From Luteococcus peritonei (GTDB taxonomy: Bacteria; Actinomycetota; Actinomycetes; Propionibacteriales; Propionibacteriaceae): a stretch of 64,000 nucleotides of DNA. Position numbers and translations under genes: made by a program. Within the stretch, counting starts at the first letter, position 1. Each line of letters opens with the position of its first letter. The notes beneath the pieces are model-generated. The model made no database searches. It saw only the letters and a program-made list of their open reading frames with translations, and was not told the DNA's origin. Positions 6,726 through 15,122 of the stretch are shown piece after piece. The DNA is taken from NCBI RefSeq assembly GCF_039526385.1, contig NZ_BAAAIX010000034.1, positions 124,001 through 188,000 on the forward strand. The letters run 5' to 3'.

Positions 6726-8504
6726 GTGGCAACGAGCAGCACCCGCCGGCGACACCCCGGCCGCACGCTGGCCATCTTCCTGCTGTGCACCGCAGCACTG
6801 TTCGGCCTGATGGCCCTCGGCAAGGTCTGGACCCCGAAGCTGGGCCTGGACCTGGCCGGCGGTTCCACCATCACGCTGACGGCCTCCAACACCACCGGCG
6901 CCAACCAGATCTCCCCGGAGAACCTGGAGCAGGCCCGCATGATCATCCAGCAGCGCGTCGATTCGCTGGGCGTCGGTGAGACCTCGGTGGCCACCCAGGG
7001 CAATCAGCACATCGTGGTGAGCGTGCCCAATGTCACCGATGACGAGCAGCTGGTGAAGATGGTGGGTCAGACCGCCCAGCTCACCTTCCGCAATGTCTAC
7101 GCCATGGAGCAGGTGGCCCCCACGGCGGCACCCAGCGCCTCCGCCTCGGCCAGTGCCTCCGGTGCCAGCGGCGGCGCGAGCGCGTCGGCCAGCCCCTCGG
7201 CCGCCGCCACACCGCCCGGCCTGCCCACCGCGGCCCCCGCGGCGCCGGGCAAGAGCACCGGCAAGCCGCTGGCCCTGGACAAGGCGATGGCCTGGCAGCC
7301 CAGCGGCTCCGACCAGTCCCAGTTCGCGCAGTGGACCTGCGACAAGAAGTTCCCCGACAACCCCGACCAGCCGCTGATCACCTGTGACCAGAGCGGCACC
7401 GCCAAGTACCTGCTGGGTCCGGTGGTCATCGAGGGCACCCACGTCAAGAACGCCACCTCCGGCATCCCGCAGGGCATGGTCCAGGTGGCGGTCAACCTGC
7501 AGTTCGACGACAAGGGCAAGACCGACTTCGGCACCGTCACCAGCAAGCTGGTGAACCAGCAGGCGCCGATGAACCAGAACGCCATCGTGCTGGACTCCAA
7601 GGTGGTCTCCGCCCCCGCGATCCAGTCGGCCATCCTCGACGGCATGGCCCAGATCACCGGCAACTTCACCCAGTCCAGCGCCCAGGACCTGGCCAATGTG
7701 CTCAACTACGGCGCCCTGCCGCTGAAGTTCGAGCCGTCGACGGTGGAGACCGTCAGCCCCACCCTGGGTGGTGAGCAGCTGCGCGCCGGATTCATCGCCG
7801 GGGCCATCGGCCTGCTGCTGGTGATCCTCTACTCGCTCTACTACTACCGGGGCCTGTCCATCGTGGTGGTGGGCTCCCTGGTGCTGGCCGCGGTCATCAC
7901 CTATGCCTGCATGACCCTGCTGGGCGAGGCGATGGGCTACGCCCTCAACCTGCCGGGCGTGGCCGGCGCCATCATGGCGATCGGCGTCACCGCCGACTCC
8001 TTCATCATCTACTTCGAACGGATCCGCGACGAGATCCGCGACGGCCGCAGCCTGCACTCGGCCATCGAGACCGGCTGGGAGAAGGCCCGCGGCACCATCG
8101 TGATCGCCGACGGCGTCTCCCTGCTGAGCGCCGTGGTGCTCTTCGTGCTGGCCGTCGGTGCCGTCAAGGGCTTCGCCTTCACGCTGGGCCTGACCACCCT
8201 GATCGACATCGCGATCGTCTTCTGGTTCACCAAGCCGCTGGTCAGCCTGCTGGGCCGCACCAAGTTCTTCGGCCAGGGCCACAAGTTCTCCGGCCTGGAC
8301 CCCGAGCACATGGGTGTCTCCCGCGAGTCCCTGCTGGGCATCCGGGGCCGCACCGCCTCGCGCGCCGCCGCCGCGGTGAACCGACGCACCTCGCGCGCCG
8401 AGCGTCGAGAGGCCGCCTCGCGCTCCGGCGCCACCAGCACCCGAACCACCCGCACCACGCGCGCCAATCGCGCCGCGCAGCCCACCGAGACCGAGGAGAT
8501 CTGA
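6726..8504 (+). CDS. secD: Protein translocase subunit SecD
   Basis: Protein of 592 aa with GTG start. SecD with SecF uses the proton gradient to pull exported proteins across the membrane. There is one N-terminal helix (about 15-35), then a large extracytoplasmic domain with DLAGGSTITL and the GAITG-like QITGNF region. Five C-terminal helices (about 350-500) include the conserved SFIIYFERIRDE. Two oddities: an Ala/Ser/Pro-rich insert at about residues 134-180 inside the extracytoplasmic domain, and a basic cytoplasmic tail (about 535-592) containing RTTRANR at 576-582. The stop shares one base with the secF start. Confidence 0.96.
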   Translation: MATSSTRRRHPGRTLAIFLLCTAALFGLMALGKVWTPKLGLDLAGGSTITLTASNTTGANQISPENLEQARMIIQQRVDSLGVGETSVATQGNQHIVVSVPNVTDDEQLVKMVGQTAQLTFRNVYAMEQVAPTAAPSASASASASGASGGASASASPSAAATPPGLPTAAPAAPGKSTGKPLALDKAMAWQPSGSDQSQFAQWTCDKKFPDNPDQPLITCDQSGTAKYLLGPVVIEGTHVKNATSGIPQGMVQVAVNLQFDDKGKTDFGTVTSKLVNQQAPMNQNAIVLDSKVVSAPAIQSAILDGMAQITGNFTQSSAQDLANVLNYGALPLKFEPSTVETVSPTLGGEQLRAGFIAGAIGLLLVILYSLYYYRGLSIVVVGSLVLAAVITYACMTLLGEAMGYALNLPGVAGAIMAIGVTADSFIIYFERIRDEIRDGRSLHSAIETGWEKARGTIVIADGVSLLSAVVLFVLAVGAVKGFAFTLGLTTLIDIAIVFWFTKPLVSLLGRTKFFGQGHKFSGLDPEHMGVSRESLLGIRGRTASRAAAAVNRRTSRAERREAASRSGATSTRTTRTTRANRAAQPTETEEI

Positions 8505-9667
8505 TGAGCACCCAGTACCTCGGCGAGGACGACCAGCTCTCCGGTGAGGCCGTCAGCAATGTCGACCACCACGGTCGCAAGCTCAGCCTCGCCCACCGCC
8601 TCTACACCGGCGACGTCTCCTGGGACTTCGTCGGCCGCAAGAAGCTGTGGTTCCTGATCTCCGGCCTGGTGATGGCCATCGCGCTCGGCTCGCTGCTGCT
8701 GCGCGGTCTCAACCTGGGCATCGAGTTCAAGGGTGGCGCGGACTTCACGGCCCCGGCCACGGTCACCGCCACCACCGTCGACGACTTCCGTGAGGCCGTC
8801 CAGTCCTCCGGCGTGGGCGACCTGGACGCCACCCAGGTGCTCACCATCGGCGAGAACCAGGTGAAGGTGCAGACCCGCACCTTGGGAACCGAGGAGCTGG
8901 CGAAGGTCCGCGGCGCGATCGCCGCCGAGGCCGGCACCCAGCCCAACCAGGTGGCCTATTCCGCCATCGGCGCTTCCTGGGGTGAGCAGATCACCAAGAA
9001 GGCGGTCCAGGCCCTGGTGGTCTTCCTGGTGCTGGTCTGCCTGCTGATCTGGGCCTACTTCCGGGACTGGAAGATGTCGGTGGCTGCCCTGGTGGCCCTG
9101 CTGCACGACCTGCTGCTCACCGTCGGCGTCTACTCGCTGCTGGGCTTCACCGTGACCCCGGCCTCCATGATCGGCGTGCTCACCATCCTGGGCTACTCGC
9201 TGTACGACACCGTGGTGGTCTTCGACAAGGTGCGCGAGAACGTGCGCGGCCTGTCCAGCCAGCGTCGCAGCTACTCCGAGGCGGCCAACCATGCCGTCAA
9301 CCAGGTGCTGGTGCGCTCGCTGAACACCACCGTGATCGGCGTGCTGCCGGTGGCCGCGCTGCTCTTCGCCGGTGTCTTCGTGCTGGGCTCCGGGCCGCTG
9401 GAGGACCTGGGCCTGGCCCTGTTCGTCGGCATGATCGCGGGCGCCTACTCCTCGATCTTCATCGCCACGCCGCTGCTGGCCTGGCTGCGTGAGCGCGAGC
9501 CCGCCATGCGCGAGCACCGCGCCAACCTGGAGCGTCGCGCCAGCCGCAAGGCCGCCCGCACCCCCGCCGTGGCCGCGGCCACCGGCGCCGTCGCCGACGC
9601 ACCCGCCGTCTCCGGGGAGCGCACCCAGCGCCCCCGCACCACCCGTGCCAACCGCAAGACCAAGTGA
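8504..9667 (+). CDS. secF: Protein translocase subunit SecF
   Basis: Protein of 387 aa whose ATG overlaps the secD stop by one base. It contains the family features GIEFKGGADF after the first helix, an extracytoplasmic domain, then five helices with GYSLYDTVVVFDKVREN, the SecF counterpart of the SecD helix 4 motif. The C-terminal 50 residues are basic and low complexity, ending with RTTRANR at residues 378-384, the same heptapeptide that closes the SecD tail. It forms the SecDF complex with the preceding gene. Confidence 0.96.
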   Translation: MSTQYLGEDDQLSGEAVSNVDHHGRKLSLAHRLYTGDVSWDFVGRKKLWFLISGLVMAIALGSLLLRGLNLGIEFKGGADFTAPATVTATTVDDFREAVQSSGVGDLDATQVLTIGENQVKVQTRTLGTEELAKVRGAIAAEAGTQPNQVAYSAIGASWGEQITKKAVQALVVFLVLVCLLIWAYFRDWKMSVAALVALLHDLLLTVGVYSLLGFTVTPASMIGVLTILGYSLYDTVVVFDKVRENVRGLSSQRRSYSEAANHAVNQVLVRSLNTTVIGVLPVAALLFAGVFVLGSGPLEDLGLALFVGMIAGAYSSIFIATPLLAWLREREPAMREHRANLERRASRKAARTPAVAAATGAVADAPAVSGERTQRPRTTRANRKTK

Positions 9668-9683
9668 CCGAGGACACCCTGAC

Positions 9684-10217
9684 ATGACCGCTGACCGCGC
9701 CCTGATCGAGTCGCTGATCACCGACGTTCCTGACTTCCCCAAGCCGGGCGTCGTCTTCAAGGACATCACCCCGCTGCTGGCCTCCCCGGAGGGCTACCAG
9801 GCCGCCGTGGACGCGATTGCCGACTCCGCGCCCGAGAAGATCGACGTGGTGGTGGGCATGGAGGCCCGCGGCTTCATCTTCGCCGCCCCGGTGGCCATCA
9901 AGCTGGGCGCCGGCTTCGTGCCGGTGCGCAAGCCCGGCAAGCTGCCCCGCCCGGTCTTCGAGGAGAACTTCGCCCTGGAGTACGGCACCGAGACCCTCAC
10001 CGTGCACCGTGACGCCATCAAGCCCGGTGCCCGAGTGCTGGTCGTCGACGACGTGCTGGCCACCGGCGGTACGATCGGCGCCACGGCGCAGCTGCTCAAG
10101 AAGCTCGACGTCAACCTGGTGCACGTGGCCACGGTGATGGAGCTCAGCTTCCTGGGTGGTCGTGCCCTGCTGGACAGCAATGGCATCGACTCCTTCAGCA
10201 CCATCGTCACCGTCTGA
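9684..10217 (+). CDS. apt: Adenine phosphoribosyltransferase
   Basis: Protein of 177 aa. It salvages adenine to AMP using PRPP. Visible are the N-terminal FPKPGVVFKDITPLL, GMEARGFIFA, and the PRPP-binding loop VLVVDDVLATGGT. ATG 9684 follows GAGGACA and gives the normal length; longer frames run back into secF. The apt-rel pair directly after secDF is a conserved actinobacterial and Gram-positive order linking purine salvage with alarmone metabolism. Confidence 0.96.
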   Translation: MTADRALIESLITDVPDFPKPGVVFKDITPLLASPEGYQAAVDAIADSAPEKIDVVVGMEARGFIFAAPVAIKLGAGFVPVRKPGKLPRPVFEENFALEYGTETLTVHRDAIKPGARVLVVDDVLATGGTIGATAQLLKKLDVNLVHVATVMELSFLGGRALLDSNGIDSFSTIVTV

Positions 10218-10251
10218 GCCGACGGCTGGGGGAGTCCTGGGAAGGAGCACA

Positions 10252-12588
10252 GTGGGCGTCGACGAGGTCTACGGACCCTATGGCGGGCCGGAGCAGGCTG
10301 CCGTGCCCGGTAGCCCCATGTCGGCCGCCCAGGACCGCTTCTCCACTGGACCGGAGGCGCCGCGGATGCGGATGCGCCAGCGGCTGGCGCGGCTGGGAGC
10401 CAGCAAGTCGCCCACCAGTGCGGTGCTGGACCCGCTGTTCACCGTGGTGCGGGCCAACCATCCCAAGGCCGATCTGGCCCTGCTGGAGCGCGCCTACAGC
10501 ACTGCCGAGCACTACCACCGCGGCCAGCTGCGCAAGTCGGGTGATCCCTACATCACCCACCCGCTGGCGGTGACCACCATCCTGGCCGAACTCGGCATGA
10601 CCGAGCCCACCCTGGTGGCCGCCCTGCTGCACGACACCGTCGAGGACACCTCGTACACGATGGAGCAGCTCACCGCCGACTTCGGCAGCGAGGTGGCGCT
10701 GCTGGTGGACGGGGTGACCAAGCTGGACAAGGTCACCTATGGCGACTCGGCCAAGGCCGAGACGCTGCGCAAGATGGTGATCGCCATGAGCCGCGACATC
10801 CGCGTGCTGGTGATCAAGCTGGCCGACCGGCTGCACAACATGCGCACCCTGTCCTTCCTGCGCCCGGACAAGCAGTACCGGATCGCCAACGAGACGCTGG
10901 AGATCTTCGCCCCGCTGGCCCACCGGTTGGGCATGAATGCGGTCAAGTGGGAGCTGGAGGACCTGGCCTTCTCCACCATGGAGCCCAAGGTCTACGACGA
11001 GATCGTGCGGCTGGTGGCCGAGCAGGCCCCGCAGCGCGAGCGCCAGCTGCGCGAGGTGATCGCCCAGGTGCAGGAGGACCTGGCGGCCGCCAACATCCCC
11101 GCCACCGTCTACGGCCGGCCGAAGCACTACTACTCGATCTACCAGAAGATGGTGGTGCGGGGCCGCGAGTTCAAGGACATCTACGACCTGGTGGGCCTGC
11201 GGATCCTGGTGGAGAGCCCGCGCGACTGCTATGCGGCGCTGGGCGTGATGCACGTGCGGTGGAACCCCCTGCCGGGGCGGTTCAAGGACTACATCGCCAT
11301 GCCGAAGTTCAACATGTACCAGAGCCTGCACACCACCGTGCTGGGCCCCGGTGCCAAGCCGGTGGAGCTGCAGATCCGCACCTACGAGATGCACCGCAAG
11401 GCGGAGTACGGTGTCGCGGCCCACTGGAAGTACAAGGAGGACCTGCGCACCCCCGGCCAGGCCGACCCCGAGGCCACCGACCTGTCCTGGGTGCACAACC
11501 TGAACCAGTGGAGCAAGGAGACCGAGGACCCCAGCGAGTTCCTGGACTCGCTGCGCTTCGAGATCAACTCCACCGAGGTCTACGTCTTCACGCCCAAGGG
11601 CGACGTGGTGGCGCTGCCCGCCGGCGCCACGCCGGTGGACTTCGCCTACAGCGTCCACACCGAGGTGGGGGCGCGCTGCATCGGCGCCCGCGTCAACGGT
11701 CGACTGATGCCGCTGGAGAAGCAGCTCAGCAATGGCGACGTGGTGGAGATCCTCACCTCGAAGGCCGAGAATGCCGGCCCCAGCCGGGACTGGCTGAACT
11801 TCGTCACCAGCCCGCGGGCCCGCAGCAAGATCAAGGCCTACTTCTCCAAGGAGCGTCGCGAGGAGGCGATCGAGCGCGGCAAGGAGGAGCTGGCCCGCCA
11901 GATGCGCCGCTCCGGGTTGCCGCTGCAGCGGATGCTGACTGCCGAGCACCTGGCCTCCGTCGCCGACAACTTCAAACTGGGCGACGTGAATGGGCTCTAC
12001 GCCGGCATCGGCGAGAACTCGGTGAGCGCGCAGGCCGTGATGCAGCGCCTGATCGCGATCGCCGGGGGTCGCGAGGAGGCTGCCGAGGAGTCGCTGGAGG
12101 AGGCCCCGGCGATTCGTCGTCGTCATCGCTCCACCACGAGTGAGACCGGCGTGGTGGTGCAGGGCGACCCGAACGTGTACGTGAAGCTCGCCAAGTGCTG
12201 CACCCCGATGCCCGGCGACGAGATCCTGGGCTTCGTCACCCGGGGCGACGGGGTCAGCGTGCACCGGCGCGACTGCACCAATGCCGACAACCTGCTGAGC
12301 GCTCCGGAACGGATCATCCCGGTGGAGTGGGCCAGCAATGTGGGACAGGCCTACCTGGTCAACGTGCAGGTGGAGGGCCTGGACCGCCAGGGTCTGCTGG
12401 CCGATGTGACCCGCGTGATGAGCGACCAGCACCTCAACATCATCTCGGCCACCATGAGCACCAATCCCAGCGACCGGCTGTTCAAGGTGCGGCTCTCCTT
12501 CGAGTCGCCCGACCCGACCCACCTGGAGCACGTGCTGGGCCACCTGCGCCGCATCCCCGGCGTCTACGACGTCTACCGGGTGCGCTGA
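10252..12588 (+). CDS. relA: Bifunctional (p)ppGpp synthetase/hydrolase Rel
   Basis: Protein of 778 aa that makes and degrades the stringent-response alarmone (p)ppGpp. Order of domains: HD hydrolase with HDTVEDT (His127-Asp128), synthetase with GRPKHYYSIYQKM (about 288-300), TGS domain with VYVFTPKGDVVALP (about 440-500), a conserved-cysteine segment with VKLAKCCTPMPGD, and a C-terminal ACT domain. Both catalytic halves look intact, as expected for the single long Rel of Actinomycetota. The start is GTG 10252 behind GGAAGGAGCACA; the reading frame continues upstream into apt. Confidence 0.96.
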   Translation: MGVDEVYGPYGGPEQAAVPGSPMSAAQDRFSTGPEAPRMRMRQRLARLGASKSPTSAVLDPLFTVVRANHPKADLALLERAYSTAEHYHRGQLRKSGDPYITHPLAVTTILAELGMTEPTLVAALLHDTVEDTSYTMEQLTADFGSEVALLVDGVTKLDKVTYGDSAKAETLRKMVIAMSRDIRVLVIKLADRLHNMRTLSFLRPDKQYRIANETLEIFAPLAHRLGMNAVKWELEDLAFSTMEPKVYDEIVRLVAEQAPQRERQLREVIAQVQEDLAAANIPATVYGRPKHYYSIYQKMVVRGREFKDIYDLVGLRILVESPRDCYAALGVMHVRWNPLPGRFKDYIAMPKFNMYQSLHTTVLGPGAKPVELQIRTYEMHRKAEYGVAAHWKYKEDLRTPGQADPEATDLSWVHNLNQWSKETEDPSEFLDSLRFEINSTEVYVFTPKGDVVALPAGATPVDFAYSVHTEVGARCIGARVNGRLMPLEKQLSNGDVVEILTSKAENAGPSRDWLNFVTSPRARSKIKAYFSKERREEAIERGKEELARQMRRSGLPLQRMLTAEHLASVADNFKLGDVNGLYAGIGENSVSAQAVMQRLIAIAGGREEAAEESLEEAPAIRRRHRSTTSETGVVVQGDPNVYVKLAKCCTPMPGDEILGFVTRGDGVSVHRRDCTNADNLLSAPERIIPVEWASNVGQAYLVNVQVEGLDRQGLLADVTRVMSDQHLNIISATMSTNPSDRLFKVRLSFESPDPTHLEHVLGHLRRIPGVYDVYRVR

Positions 12589-12625
12589 GGCCGGCCCGGT
12601 CCGGTCGGCCCCAGCGCGACCCCGG

Positions 12626-12907
12626 TCAGCGGAAGGCGTAGCGGTAGGTCGCCTTCCAGTAGGGGCCTCCTCGCTGCGGATTCTTGACCCGGACGCAGCC
12701 GAAGCTCTGGAAGAAGACCAGGCTGCGGATGTTGTACCGGTGCGAGAGCTGGGTCTGCTTGAGGTGCTTCTCGCAGTCCGCTCTGGTCGTGCCCCAGACC
12801 GCACTGGCGACGTAGGTGTAGGCCTCGGCCGGCTGGGCCGGGGCCACCGTGGTGAGGGCTGCGGTGGCCACCAGGGTGCTCGTGAGCAGGGCGACGGGTT
12901 TGCGCAT
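12626..12907 (-). CDS. Small secreted protein, function unknown
   Basis: Protein of 93 aa, not recognised. It has a signal peptide: basic MRKP, a hydrophobic stretch, and likely cleavage after AEA near residue 29. The mature part is about 64 residues, rich in Arg, Lys, Tyr and Phe, with exactly two cysteines (Cys45, Cys71) that could pair outside the cell. The start is firm because GGAGGAA lies 5 nt upstream of the ATG. It is convergent with rel. The much longer open frame continuing upstream to about 13546 is antisense shadow of the DUF349 gene. Confidence 0.65.
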   Translation of the reverse strand: MRKPVALLTSTLVATAALTTVAPAQPAEAYTYVASAVWGTTRADCEKHLKQTQLSHRYNIRSLVFFQSFGCVRVKNPQRGGPYWKATYRYAFR

Positions 12908-13013
12908 CGGATTCCTCCAGTTCTGGACGTCAGGACGGGTGCCCGGCAGGGCCCGGTCATGACACCACGCCAGCGGGTCAGCAAGCCGGTCCGCAGCGGC
13001 GCAACCCATGACA

Positions 13014-13046
13014 ACGGCCCCACGACCTTCGCGGTCGTGGGGCCGT
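13014..13046 (-). terminator. Hairpin terminator after the DUF349 gene
   Basis: A 14-bp perfect stem (ACGGCCCCACGACC with its complement) and a 5-nt loop lie 18 nt beyond the DUF349 stop. This is the strongest structure in the 157-bp gap between the secreted-protein start and the DUF349 stop. Confidence 0.65.
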
Positions 13047-13064
13047 GTCGTCGGCGAGTGCGTC

Positions 13065-14336
13065 TCAGGCCTTGAACTCGTCCAGCGCCTTCTGCGCCTG
13101 GTCCAGCCAGGACTGGTAGGTGGTGATGGACTCGCGGGCCTCCTTGGCCTTCTTGTCCTTGCCCTCGGCTTCCAGCTTCTCGGCCTGCTTGGTGAGCTTG
13201 TCGATCTGGGCGGTGAACATCGCCACCGTGTCGGCGGCGCGCTGGCGGGCCTCCGGGTCGGTGCGACGCCACTCCTCGGCCTCGGCCTCCTTGACGGCGT
13301 TCTCCAGGGCACGCACCCGGTTGTCCAGCGGGCGGATCGCGTCGCGCGGCACCTTGCCGTACTCGTTGAACTTCGCCAGGAAGTCGCGGAACTGGGTGCG
13401 GGCGGTGGCCAGGTCGGTGACCGGGAGGATGGACTTCTCGGCCTCGTCGAGCAGCGCCTCCTTGGCCACCTTGTTGCCCACGAACTCCTGGTCCTGCTCG
13501 GCCATGGCGGCGTCGCGGGCGCTGAAGAAGTCGTCCTGGATGCCACGGAAGGTGGCCCACAGCTTGTCGTCCTCGTGGCGCGGGGCGGAGCCGGCGGCCT
13601 TCCAGCGGGTCATCAGGTCACGGAAGGCACCCGCGGTGGGGCCCCACTCGGTGGAGCCGGCCAGGCCGCGCGCCTCCTCGATGATCTGCTCCTTGAGCTG
13701 CTTGGCGCCCTCGCGCTTCTTGTTCTGCTCGGCGAACTGGGCCTTGCGGCGACGGGTGTAGGTGGTGCGGGCGCTGGAGAAGCGGTGCCACAGGGCGTCG
13801 TCGGTGGCGCGGTCGATGCGCGGCAGCGCCTTCCACTCCTCGAGCAGGGCGCGGAAGCGGTTGACCCCGCCGCGCCAGTCATTGCCCTGGGCCAGCTTCT
13901 CGGCCTCGCCGACCATGCGCTCCTTCTCGGCGCGGGCGGCCTCGGCGGCCTTCGCCTTCTCGGCCTTCTTCTGCTCGGCGGCCGCCTCCAGGGCGGGGGT
14001 GAGGGCGTCCAGACGGGTCAGCAGGCCGGCCAGGTCACCCACGGCATTGGCGTCGGTGATGTTCTTGCGGGCGGCATCGACGGACTTGCGCGCCTCGTCG
14101 GAGCCCAGCGTCCCGCTCTTCACGCGCGCTTCGAGCAGGCCCACCTCGGTCTCCAGGGTCTGGAAGCGTCGCACGTAGAAGGCGAGGGCTTCGGAGGGAT
14201 CGACATCGGGGACCTGGCCGACGCGCCGCTCGCCGTCTGCGGTGATGACGTAGACCGTGCCGTCATCCTCGACGCGACCAAACTCCCGTGCGCCCCCGGC
14301 GCTCTCGATCGGGTTCGGACCTGCAGTTTCGCTCAT
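13065..14336 (-). CDS. DUF349 domain protein
   Basis: Protein of 423 aa. It is highly charged, with long Ala/Glu/Lys/Arg coiled-coil stretches (about residues 55-175) and repeated DUF349 units that contain W-x-x-A-x-S-A-P-R or W-R-R-T-D-P-E type segments. Its function is unknown; DUF349 proteins are widespread in Actinomycetota, often near hisS. The ATG at 14334-14336 is 6 nt from CAAGAT (14343-14348, minus), consistent with a leaderless mRNA. It is divergent from the MBL-fold gene with only 18 bp between starts. Confidence 0.88.
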   Translation of the reverse strand: MSETAGPNPIESAGGAREFGRVEDDGTVYVITADGERRVGQVPDVDPSEALAFYVRRFQTLETEVGLLEARVKSGTLGSDEARKSVDAARKNITDANAVGDLAGLLTRLDALTPALEAAAEQKKAEKAKAAEAARAEKERMVGEAEKLAQGNDWRGGVNRFRALLEEWKALPRIDRATDDALWHRFSSARTTYTRRRKAQFAEQNKKREGAKQLKEQIIEEARGLAGSTEWGPTAGAFRDLMTRWKAAGSAPRHEDDKLWATFRGIQDDFFSARDAAMAEQDQEFVGNKVAKEALLDEAEKSILPVTDLATARTQFRDFLAKFNEYGKVPRDAIRPLDNRVRALENAVKEAEAEEWRRTDPEARQRAADTVAMFTAQIDKLTKQAEKLEAEGKDKKAKEARESITTYQSWLDQAQKALDEFKA

Positions 14337-14354
14337 GGTCCCATCTTGCCCGAT

Positions 14355-15068
14355 ATGGTGCCCTTTGTGCTCATCGCCTCATTTCCGGCCGGCCCCTGGC
14401 AGGCCAACTGCTATCTGCTCGCCCGCGAGCGGGGCGGTCCCTGCGTCGTCGTCGACCCCGGCGTGGACGCCGTCGACGGGGTCCGTCAGGGCCTGTCCCA
14501 GTACGGCCTGCGACTGGACGCGGTGCTGCTGACCCACGGCCACGTGGACCACGTGGCCAGCGCCGCGCAGATTGCCGACGAGGCGGACGTGCCGGTCTGG
14601 ATCCACGAGGCCGACGCCGACCTGCTGCAGTACCCGCTGCGGGCGCTGGGGGAGCAGTCGGCCGACATCATCGAGCAGATCTACGGCAGCACCGAGTTCA
14701 CCCCGCCGCGCCAGGTGCGCCACTACGAGGGCGACGTGCAGGCCGCCGGCATCCGCTTCGCCACCCGCCATGCGCCCGGGCACACGCCGGGCTGCACCCT
14801 GCTGCTGCCCGAGCTGGACGACATGAGCCTGGTCTTCACCGGCGACGTGGTCTTCGCGGGCTCGATCGGGCGCACCGATCTGCCGCGCGGCGACGCCTTC
14901 ACCATGGCCAGTAGTCTGGTCACCGCCGTCCTGCCGCTGGACGACGAGGCGCACCTGCTGCCCGGGCACGGCCCCACCACCACGATGGCGGCTGAACGGG
15001 CCACCAACCCCTGGCTGCAGGCCGACCGTCTCGTCGCGCTGCAGCAGCCCGGCCACGGCACCGCCTGA
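14355..15068 (+). CDS. Metallo-beta-lactamase-fold hydrolase (glyoxalase II-like)
   Basis: Protein of 237 aa. The metal site reads THGHVDH (about residue 58-64), a further His in RHAPGHTPG, TGDVVFAGSIGRTD, and LPGHGP, the full HxHxDH-H-D-H set of the MBL fold. Glyoxalase II-like members hydrolyse thioesters such as S-lactoyl conjugates, but the substrate is not fixed by sequence. ATG 14355 is 18 bp from the divergent DUF349 start; the upstream frame is antisense to DUF349. It precedes hisS, an arrangement seen in many Actinomycetota. Confidence 0.88.
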   Translation: MVPFVLIASFPAGPWQANCYLLARERGGPCVVVDPGVDAVDGVRQGLSQYGLRLDAVLLTHGHVDHVASAAQIADEADVPVWIHEADADLLQYPLRALGEQSADIIEQIYGSTEFTPPRQVRHYEGDVQAAGIRFATRHAPGHTPGCTLLLPELDDMSLVFTGDVVFAGSIGRTDLPRGDAFTMASSLVTAVLPLDDEAHLLPGHGPTTTMAAERATNPWLQADRLVALQQPGHGTA

Positions 15069-15122
15069 CCCCATCGCCGCTCGCGCGGCCGACCACCGAA
15101 CGAACTGGAAGTGACCCACCCG

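Noticed and set aside
10207..13560. Minus-strand open frame of 1117 codons across rel
   Set aside because: It lies antisense to the well-supported rel gene and runs through several others. Its Arg/Gly/Ala/His-rich composition is what reverse frames of GC-rich genes give, and no domain is recognisable.
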